Assembly: GCA_021772165.1 (NCBI GenBank)
Contig: JAJFMM010000066.1
Location: forward strand, 1 to 9,342
Direction of reading: 5' to 3'
DNA length: 9,342 bases
Origin: Chlamydiota bacterium
GTDB lineage: Bacteria; Chlamydiota; Chlamydiia; Chlamydiales; SM23-39
Position 1 is the first letter of the stretch, and each line of letters begins with the position of its first letter. A model generated the notes under the pieces. The model did no database searches and was not told the DNA's origin. It worked only from the letters and a program-made list of their open reading frames with translations. The position numbers and the translations under genes are program-made. This document shows, piece by piece, positions 6,453-9,342 of the stretch.

Positions 6453-6591
6453 CGGTGATCATGCCGCCGTAGGCGATCCTGTAGCTGCGTTAGCAGCCAT
6501 CCTGTTCAAGATTTTTAGAAACAGCGCTGTTTGTCAAAGAGAGGAACAAGATCGGCTTCGCCGATACAGGATCACCGCTAACGCGGTGGCA
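6439..6591. repeat. 22-bp perfect inverted repeat within the array
   Basis: Bases 6439-6460 are the exact reverse complement of 6570-6591, separated by 109 nt. Each arm contains a complete 6-bp hairpin, so the DNA can form either one long stem or two local hairpins. The left arm overlaps the last four codons and the stop of recF. Confidence 0.9.
6519..6532. repeat. 14-bp perfect palindrome at the centre of the array
   Basis: AAACAGCGCTGTTT is a perfect dyad with no loop, located between the two mirrored arms. It has no spacer hexamer beside it and a composition unlike the GC-rich modules. It could be a protein binding site or chance. Confidence 0.6.
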
Positions 6592-6628
6592 TGATCGCCT
6601 GCGGCAGCAGGATAAAATCATCCTAGAT

Positions 6629-7561
6629 TTAATTTATATACTTCTCTGGTTCAACAAAGAGATCATCGAGAGGCGCAGACAGCGTCTTGAGCAAGCGAGC
6701 GACAAGCGCAACCAGCAAGCTCTGCTTCCTGCTCTGGAAGAGTTGGGCTAAATCGTAGAGCGGCTCTCCACGCGTAGGGCGATAGCCATAAGCTTTGCAG
6801 TGACTCCTGACTTGACTCTCAAAACTCTGATTCAAGAAACCCTGAAGCATGCCGATCGCATAGAGAGAATAGAACACCTCATCCTCCTTTCCTCCCAGCT
6901 GAGACCTGAGCTCATACACGCTGATCGCCTCCGGCAGCTGACCTGCATACCAGTGGCTGCGTGCTAGATAGAAAAGAGAGCGCGTATCGGTCGGATCTAC
7001 TTCTAGAGCCGCTTCTAAAATCTCTATCTCTTTGAAATAGATATCAGGATCGTTAGAACGGGCGCCATCGTGATGATATTTATTAATCACCCCAGCCAAC
7101 GTCTCACAATCCTTCGGTAGCTTGCAGCTGAGCACCTCATGCAGAGCGCCTGTCCATCGATAATCTGGCTGATCGCGGATCATCAATACAACCACGTTGC
7201 TCATTTGAAGCAGATCGCACTGCGTCTCCTGTCTCACATAGTAACAATCCTTGTCCATTGTCGGCATCGTGAACGATTCAGAAAAAAGAAGCTGATCATC
7301 GGCGTCGATGAAAAGAAAGTAGTCCGCTTTGCCTCTGGCTAGATCTAGGGCCTCATTGCGGTTGTGGCCAAAGTTCACCCAGGGACGTTCATGCAGCTCT
7401 CCAGGAAGATCAGAAAGCTCTTCTCGGATGATCTCCTGCGTACCATCCGTTGAGCCCGTATCGACGATCACCCAGTAATCCAGCAGATGCTTCACCGAAG
7501 CGAGACATCTGCGGATAACTGGGCTTTCATCCTTAACAATCATGTTCAAACAAATAGTCAT
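6629..7561 (-). CDS. Family 2 glycosyltransferase with C-terminal TPR-like region
   Basis: A cytosolic GT-A glycosyltransferase that would transfer a sugar from a nucleotide-sugar donor; donor and acceptor cannot be read. The 310 residues begin with the GT2 strand ICLNMIVKDES (3-13). DTGSTDGT follows at 34-41, NFGHNRNEALDLARG at 63-77 and the metal-binding DADD at 86-89. RWTGALHEVL (135-144) and YHHDGARSNDPD (162-173) match the acceptor-side motifs of the TPR-bearing bacterial branch. From about 177, paired helices (EILEAALEVDPTDTRSLFYL, ARSHWYAGQLPEAISVYEL) resemble tetratricopeptide repeats, and the end, DDLFVEPEKYIN, looks complete. Its start is 33 nt after the pgi stop with no obvious Shine-Dalgarno, suggesting an operon with pgi and weak or coupled initiation. 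Protein glycosylation is a possible role but is inference. Confidence 0.88.
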   Translation of the reverse strand: MTICLNMIVKDESPVIRRCLASVKHLLDYWVIVDTGSTDGTQEIIREELSDLPGELHERPWVNFGHNRNEALDLARGKADYFLFIDADDQLLFSESFTMPTMDKDCYYVRQETQCDLLQMSNVVVLMIRDQPDYRWTGALHEVLSCKLPKDCETLAGVINKYHHDGARSNDPDIYFKEIEILEAALEVDPTDTRSLFYLARSHWYAGQLPEAISVYELRSQLGGKEDEVFYSLYAIGMLQGFLNQSFESQVRSHCKAYGYRPTRGEPLYDLAQLFQSRKQSLLVALVARLLKTLSAPLDDLFVEPEKYIN

Positions 7562-7594
7562 AGTAATAAAAACTATCAGTTTAAAACAAAATCA

Positions 7595-9184
7595 TCAACT
7601 TTTCTCATTTAATATTTTGAGATAAGCTGCTCCTAAAGGAAAGGCAGCCGCCTTTTCTTTGGTGCGTCTCTCTTTGAAAAGATCGATGATCTTCAATGCG
7701 AGCACCTTTCCTAGCTGCACGCCTTCCTGATCGAACGAGTTGATGTTCCAGATAAAGCCTTGGAATGCAACTTTATGCTCGTAGTAAGCGAGAATGGCTC
7801 CCATCGTGAAGGGATCGAGGCGGTCTGCCAAAAGAATCCGATTGGGCCTGTTGCCGGGGAAGAATTTGTTGGGGTTCTCATTTTTCTGTCCCCCTGCCAA
7901 GGCGATCGACTGCGCAAAAAGATTGGAGAGCAGCTTTTCTTGGGAAAATGTTGATTGCACTTCGAGATCATGCTCTCGCTGGCTATTGCGAAATCCCATG
8001 AACTCTAGAGGCACAATGTTGGTGCCCTGGTGGATCAGCTGATAGAAGGAGTGCTGGCCGTTAGTTCCGGGCTCGCCCCAGATCACGGGACCTGTAGAAA
8101 AATCAGCCGCTTTGCCCGTTTTATCGATCCTCTTGCCGTTCGATTCCATATCCAGCTGCTGCAGATGAGCTGGGAAGCGGATCAACGCTTGTGAATAAGG
8201 AATGATCGCAACAGTTGGCAGTTGGAGGAAATTGCGATTCCAGATGCCTAGAAGAGCGGAGGTGAGCGGTAGATTCTCTTTCAAAGGTGCCGTCAATGCA
8301 TGGTGATCCATCGTATGCGCGCCGCGTAGGATCTCCTTGAGGCCGTTGAATCCAAGCGTAAAGCCGAGCGTGACTGCACCGACCATCGAGGTAGCGGAAT
8401 AGCGGCCACCGATGAAATCCCAGATGTAGAAGGAGGCTAGATAACGACTCGGATCGTCCATCGGGCTCTTCTCCCCTGTCACTGCGAGAACATGATTCTT
8501 AGGATCGAGACCTTTTTTCTTAAAGCGAGCGCGGGCGAACTCTTCGTTCGTCACTGTTTCTAGGGTCGAGCCCGATTTCGAAACCACCACCACCAGCGTC
8601 TTATTGAGATCCAGGCCATTGAAAACGGTATTTGTATCGTCGGGATCGACATTCGAGATAAAATGGGCTCTTCGATCTGGCCGGGCGTAAGCCTCTAGTG
8701 CGAGACAGAGAGCGCGCGGTCCTAGATCAGATCCGCCGATGCCGATCTGAACGATGTCGGTGAATTTATTTTCGCTGTCGACTTTTGCGAGGAACTTCTC
8801 TAGCTTTTGCAGCTCTTTTGCTGCTTTCCCGCTTGCTTCTACTGCCGCAGGTGCCGTCTGCTTCCCTTCAAACTGATCGCGCATCGCTGTGTGCAATACG
8901 GAACGATTTTCCGATTCCACATTTTCAATCTTATTGAGAATTTCGCCCGACTGCATCGAGGCCATCTTTTTCTGAACCTGCGCCTCTTCTGCCAGCTCGT
9001 AAAGCGCCTCTAAAACAGGCTCTGAGACCCTTTCTGTTCCAAACAAAAGATCAAAACCTTTCATAGAAAGGCGCATTTTAGCGATCCTTTCCGGAGTCAG
9101 GCTCCCCTCTTTCGATAGATCGATAGGATCTGCTGCTAATTTCTGCAGTTTCTGGACAGCTTTAAGCTCTAAAAAACGGGGCAT
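7595..9184 (-). CDS. pgi: Glucose-6-phosphate isomerase
   Basis: Cytosolic interconversion of glucose 6-phosphate and fructose 6-phosphate in glycolysis and gluconeogenesis. The 529 residues match the usual 530-550 of the long bacterial form. Visible motifs are IGIGGSDLGP (147-156), the phosphate-binding SKSGSTLET (202-210), PGI signature 1 DFIGGRYSATSMVGA (256-270), DMESNGK (345-351), GEPGTNGQHSFYQ (370-382) and signature 2 ending WNINSFDQEGVQLGK (479-493). By alignment with rabbit PGI (Glu357, His388, Lys518) the catalytic residues are Glu347, His378 and Lys493, all present. The start ATG at 9184 has AGGAG at 9190-9194 (minus strand), five nt upstream. The glycosyltransferase gene follows after 33 nt, and a divergent tRNA gene lies on the other side. 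Confidence 0.98.
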   Translation of the reverse strand: MPRFLELKAVQKLQKLAADPIDLSKEGSLTPERIAKMRLSMKGFDLLFGTERVSEPVLEALYELAEEAQVQKKMASMQSGEILNKIENVESENRSVLHTAMRDQFEGKQTAPAAVEASGKAAKELQKLEKFLAKVDSENKFTDIVQIGIGGSDLGPRALCLALEAYARPDRRAHFISNVDPDDTNTVFNGLDLNKTLVVVVSKSGSTLETVTNEEFARARFKKKGLDPKNHVLAVTGEKSPMDDPSRYLASFYIWDFIGGRYSATSMVGAVTLGFTLGFNGLKEILRGAHTMDHHALTAPLKENLPLTSALLGIWNRNFLQLPTVAIIPYSQALIRFPAHLQQLDMESNGKRIDKTGKAADFSTGPVIWGEPGTNGQHSFYQLIHQGTNIVPLEFMGFRNSQREHDLEVQSTFSQEKLLSNLFAQSIALAGGQKNENPNKFFPGNRPNRILLADRLDPFTMGAILAYYEHKVAFQGFIWNINSFDQEGVQLGKVLALKIIDLFKERRTKEKAAAFPLGAAYLKILNEKS

Positions 9185-9238
9185 AGGTTCTCCTCTGATG
9201 GCAAAATGCGATTTCCAGCCGTTATATGTTATTTTTCA

Positions 9239-9266
9239 ATTTTATAAAAACCGATAAGTGTTGTAA
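9239..9266 (-). promoter_or_regulatory. Possible pgi promoter in the AT-rich divergent spacer
   Basis: On the minus strand TTACAA (9266-9261) is separated by 16 nt from TAAAAT (9244-9239), a weak -35/-10 pair about 55 nt upstream of the pgi ATG. The whole spacer 9199-9285 is AT-rich with several alternative hexamers and must also serve the divergent tRNA gene, so the exact site is uncertain. Confidence 0.3.
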
Positions 9267-9285
9267 GCTAGGTCCTTTCCACATT

Positions 9286-9342
9286 CGGGGTATAGCGCAG
9301 CTTGGCTAGCGCGGCTGGTTTGGGACCAGTAGGTCGGGGGTT
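9286..9342 (+). tRNA. tRNA-Pro (anticodon TGG), 3' part cut off by the window end
   Basis: The acceptor 5' strand is CGGGGTA (9286-9292). The D stem is GCGC (9295-9298) with GCGC (9309-9312), around a loop containing TTGG. The anticodon stem is GCTGG/CCAGT (9314-9318, 9326-9330), closed by a G-T pair. The loop TTTGGGA (9319-9325) puts TGG at positions 34-36, which reads proline codons. A 5-nt variable region and the 5' T stem GGGGG (9336-9340) follow, then the window ends. The sequence closely resembles bacterial proM-type tRNAs. The missing T loop and acceptor 3' strand lie beyond the edge. Confidence 0.93.

Larger units (their letters stand above)
6434..6624. repeat. Modular palindromic array in two mirrored arms (REP/BIME-like)
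   Basis: The left arm alternates spacers and GC-rich hairpins. Spacers ATCCTG or ATCATG lie at 6435-6440, 6458-6463, 6476-6481 and 6499-6504. Hairpins are CACCGC-GTTA-GCGGTG (6442-6457), CGCC-GTA-GGCG (6465-6475) and GCTGC-GTTA-GCAGC (6484-6497). The right arm has the same pieces inverted: ATCGGC-TTC-GCCGAT (6551-6565), CACCGC-TAAC-GCGGTG (6573-6588), GCC-TGC-GGC (6597-6605), with inverted spacers at 6567-6572, 6590-6595 and 6608-6613. A last weak hairpin is AGGAT/ATCCT (6609-6624). It fills the convergent recF/glycosyltransferase junction and starts inside recF. It lacks T tracts, so any terminator role would rest on structure alone. I know no named family that it matches. Confidence 0.85.

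Noticed and set aside
6286..6594. Rightward 102-codon frame running from recF through the palindromic array
   Set aside because: The first half is recF in another frame and the rest reads the repeat modules; no start context or domain supports a gene.
6434..6613. CRISPR array
   Set aside because: The repeated units are 6-17 bp palindromes with 6-bp spacers in mirrored orientation, not uniform direct repeats with unique spacers, and no cas genes are present.
6609..6624. Intrinsic terminator for the leftward glycosyltransferase gene
   Set aside because: The AGGAT/ATCCT stem is only 5 bp and no T tract follows on the minus strand, so it is described only as part of the array.

Overview
The gene content and order point to a member of the Chlamydiae, probably an environmental (non-Chlamydiaceae) lineage. 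The main evidence is the smpB-dnaN-recF cluster, which from memory is also contiguous in Chlamydia (recF, dnaN and smpB are neighbours in C. trachomatis). The divergent style of RecF and SmpB agrees with this. Base composition looks near half G+C by eye (not computed), higher than in classical Chlamydia. The genus cannot be fixed from this window.

Layout, left to right. The rightward set starts with rarA (8-1249), a AAA+ ATPase acting at stalled replication forks. A 265-base non-coding stretch follows (1250-1514). It holds two near-identical 44-bp direct repeats 160 bp apart, a perfect 10-bp-stem palindrome, a nested inverted-repeat core and a 12-bp operator-like palindrome. Next is a 482-residue unrecognised protein with several winged-helix-like segments (1515-2963), then a TerC-family membrane protein that starts at TTG behind a strong Shine-Dalgarno (2976-3683). 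SmpB, the tmRNA partner, follows at once (homology from 3685, stop 4125). Its conserved N-terminus is open in frame but has no usable start codon, the clearest coding anomaly here. A candidate terminator (4145-4178) and a good sigma70-type promoter (4213-4241) separate smpB from dnaN (sliding clamp, 4267-5403), which overlaps recF (5400-6452) by 4 nt in an ATGA junction.

The leftward set, read from the right, is pgi (glucose-6-phosphate isomerase, 9184-7595) followed after 33 nt by a family 2 glycosyltransferase with a TPR-like tail (7561-6629). At the extreme right a rightward tRNA-Pro(TGG) begins at 9286 and is cut by the window edge, divergent from pgi.

The convergent junction between recF and the glycosyltransferase (about 6434-6624) is filled by a modular array of short GC-rich palindromes separated by a repeated ATC(C/A)TG spacer, arranged as two mirrored arms with a 22-bp perfect inverted repeat. 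It supplies the last codons and the stop of recF. It is the most unusual structure in the window and looks like a REP/BIME-type or Rickettsia-palindrome-like element; I do not recognise it as a named family.

Functionally the rightward genes are mostly genome maintenance (RarA, DnaN, RecF) and ribosome rescue (SmpB), while the leftward pair is sugar metabolism and glycosylation. No phage, transposase, CRISPR or defence genes are visible.
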